The notes under the pieces were generated by a model. It worked only from the letters and a program-made list of their open reading frames with translations. It had not been told where the DNA came from and searched no databases. A stretch of DNA of 64,000 nucleotides, from assembly GCF_001654845.1 (NCBI RefSeq), contig NZ_LXES01000042.1, forward strand, positions 1-64,000. Direction: 5' to 3'. This DNA comes from Enterobacter soli ATCC BAA-2102. Its GTDB lineage: Bacteria > Pseudomonadota > Gammaproteobacteria > Enterobacterales > Enterobacteriaceae. Below, one piece after another: positions 63,157-64,000 of this stretch; within the stretch, counting starts at the first letter, position 1, and the number at the start of each line of letters is the position of its first letter. The translations under genes and the position numbers were made by a program.

Positions 63157-64000
63157 ATGTTTACTAAACTCTTGATCGCTAACCGCGGGGCCATTGCCTG
63201 CCGCATTCTTCGTACGCTGCGCACCATGAGCGTGAGCGGCGTGGCCGTTTATTCTGAAGCCGATATCAGCAGTTTGCACATTCGTGAAGCCGATGAAGCT
63301 CTGAGCCTGGGCGAGGGCCCGGCCGCGAATACTTACCTGGTCACCGATAAAATCATCGCGGCGGCGAAAGCCAGCGGCGCACAGGCTATTCATCCGGGCT
63401 ACGGTTTTCTCTCGGAAAATGCCGCCTTTGCCGAAGCCTGTGAAGCCGCAGGGATCGCCTTTGTGGGCCCCACGCCGGAACAGCTTCGTCTGTTTGGCCT
63501 GAAACACACCGCCCGTGCGCTGGCAAAAGCGCATGGCGTACCGATGCTGGAGGGCACAGAGCTGCTGGCGGATGTCGGCGAGGCGCTCCAGGCTGCTGAA
63601 AGCGTGGGATACCCGGTAATGCTGAAAAGCACAGCCGGTGGCGGTGGTATCGGGATGCGTGTGTGCTATTCCGCCGCCGAACTCAGCGAGGCGTTTGATG
63701 CCGTGGTGCGCCTGGGTAAAAACAACTTCAGCGATGCGGGCGTGTTTATTGAGAAGTACATCGAGCGGGCACGCCATCTTGAAGTGCAGCTGTTTGGTGA
63801 CGGCAAGGGCGAGGTGATTGCCCTCGGTGTGCGGGACTGTTCGGTGCAGCGCCGTAACCAGAAAGTGCTGGAAGAAACCCCCGCACCAAACCTGCCTGCG
63901 GGCATGGAAAGCGCATTATGTGAGGCGGCCATAAAGCTTGGCAAAGCGGTGAATTATCGCAGTGCAGGCACGGTTGAGTTCGTCTACGACAGCGATGCCG
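63157..64000 (+). CDS. guanidine carboxylase (urea carboxylase family), 5' part
   Basis: 281 codons present; the frame is open at the window end. It starts MFTKLLIANRGAIACRILRT, the biotin-carboxylase N-terminus, with IHPGYGFLSENAAFAEAC, the ATP-grasp loop KSTAGGGGIGMR and EKYIERARHLEVQLFGD, then RDCSVQRRNQKVLEE. Urea carboxylases next to DUF1989 genes and guanidine riboswitches are guanidine carboxylases, which make carboxyguanidine with ATP and bicarbonate. An allophanate hydrolase would be expected downstream. Confidence 0.9.
   Translation, partial: MFTKLLIANRGAIACRILRTLRTMSVSGVAVYSEADISSLHIREADEALSLGEGPAANTYLVTDKIIAAAKASGAQAIHPGYGFLSENAAFAEACEAAGIAFVGPTPEQLRLFGLKHTARALAKAHGVPMLEGTELLADVGEALQAAESVGYPVMLKSTAGGGGIGMRVCYSAAELSEAFDAVVRLGKNNFSDAGVFIEKYIERARHLEVQLFGDGKGEVIALGVRDCSVQRRNQKVLEETPAPNLPAGMESALCEAAIKLGKAVNYRSAGTVEFVYDSDA

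Noticed and set aside
1..64000. CRISPR array
   Set aside because: No regularly spaced direct repeats; the recurrent palindromes are dispersed and unequal.
1..64000. tRNA or rRNA genes
   Set aside because: No cloverleaf with TTCGANNC-type arm in context or rRNA segment was recognised by eye; a tRNA scan would be decisive.

Overview
The window looks like chromosome of an Enterobacter cloacae complex strain or a close relative in the Enterobacteriaceae. The evidence is a complete fecIRABCDE operon very close to the E. coli one, a chromosomal rarA-oqxAB-oqxR locus, yebG with a LexA box, an enterobacterial type VI secretion (T6SS) gene order, and a REP-like hairpin inside the fec operon. The species call is inference, since no rRNA or housekeeping marker is present.

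Layout. 1-15986 (+) is the 3' part of a T6SS cluster. It starts with an effector/immunity module: two DUF3304 lipoproteins, a broken 5' copy of the effector, a full Tle1-like phospholipase and a PAAR tip. It continues with an unknown membrane protein, tssM, tssA, tssF, tssG, tssJ, tssE, an unknown protein and a VasL/TagA-like protein. tssB, C, D, H, I, K and L are absent and presumably lie to the left. 16091-23650 (-) is the ferric citrate system with a Fur box upstream of fecI. 23793-29944 carries a LysR regulator divergent from azlCD, a MarR-GNAT fusion behind a large palindrome, a RibD-type reductase, SOS-regulated yebG, and a nitrilase divergent from its LysR regulator. 29979-35567 is rarA/oqxA/oqxB/oqxR, a multidrug RND efflux locus with its own regulators.

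35763-58629 is a patchy accessory region of mostly single genes, small secreted proteins and gene remnants, with short palindromic intergenic repeats. It includes a HAD phosphatase/DeoR/phosphoribosyltransferase group and a formate dehydrogenase-N operon in which cysteine replaces selenocysteine. It also includes a run of small enzymes (VOC, GFA, GNAT), a ybjIJK-like phosphatase/MFS/TetR locus beside a broken second MFS gene, and a SulP transporter. No integrase, transposase or tRNA was seen.

58771-64000 (+) is a guanidine-assimilation operon. It has a sigma-54 type promoter, a guanidine-I (ykkC) riboswitch, a three-gene ABC importer, two DUF1989 proteins (the carboxyguanidine deiminase pair), and a second riboswitch of the guanidine-II (mini-ykkC) type placed immediately before the biotin-dependent guanidine carboxylase, which runs off the window. 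This doubly riboswitched operon and the duplicated immunity/effector module are the most interesting parts of the window.
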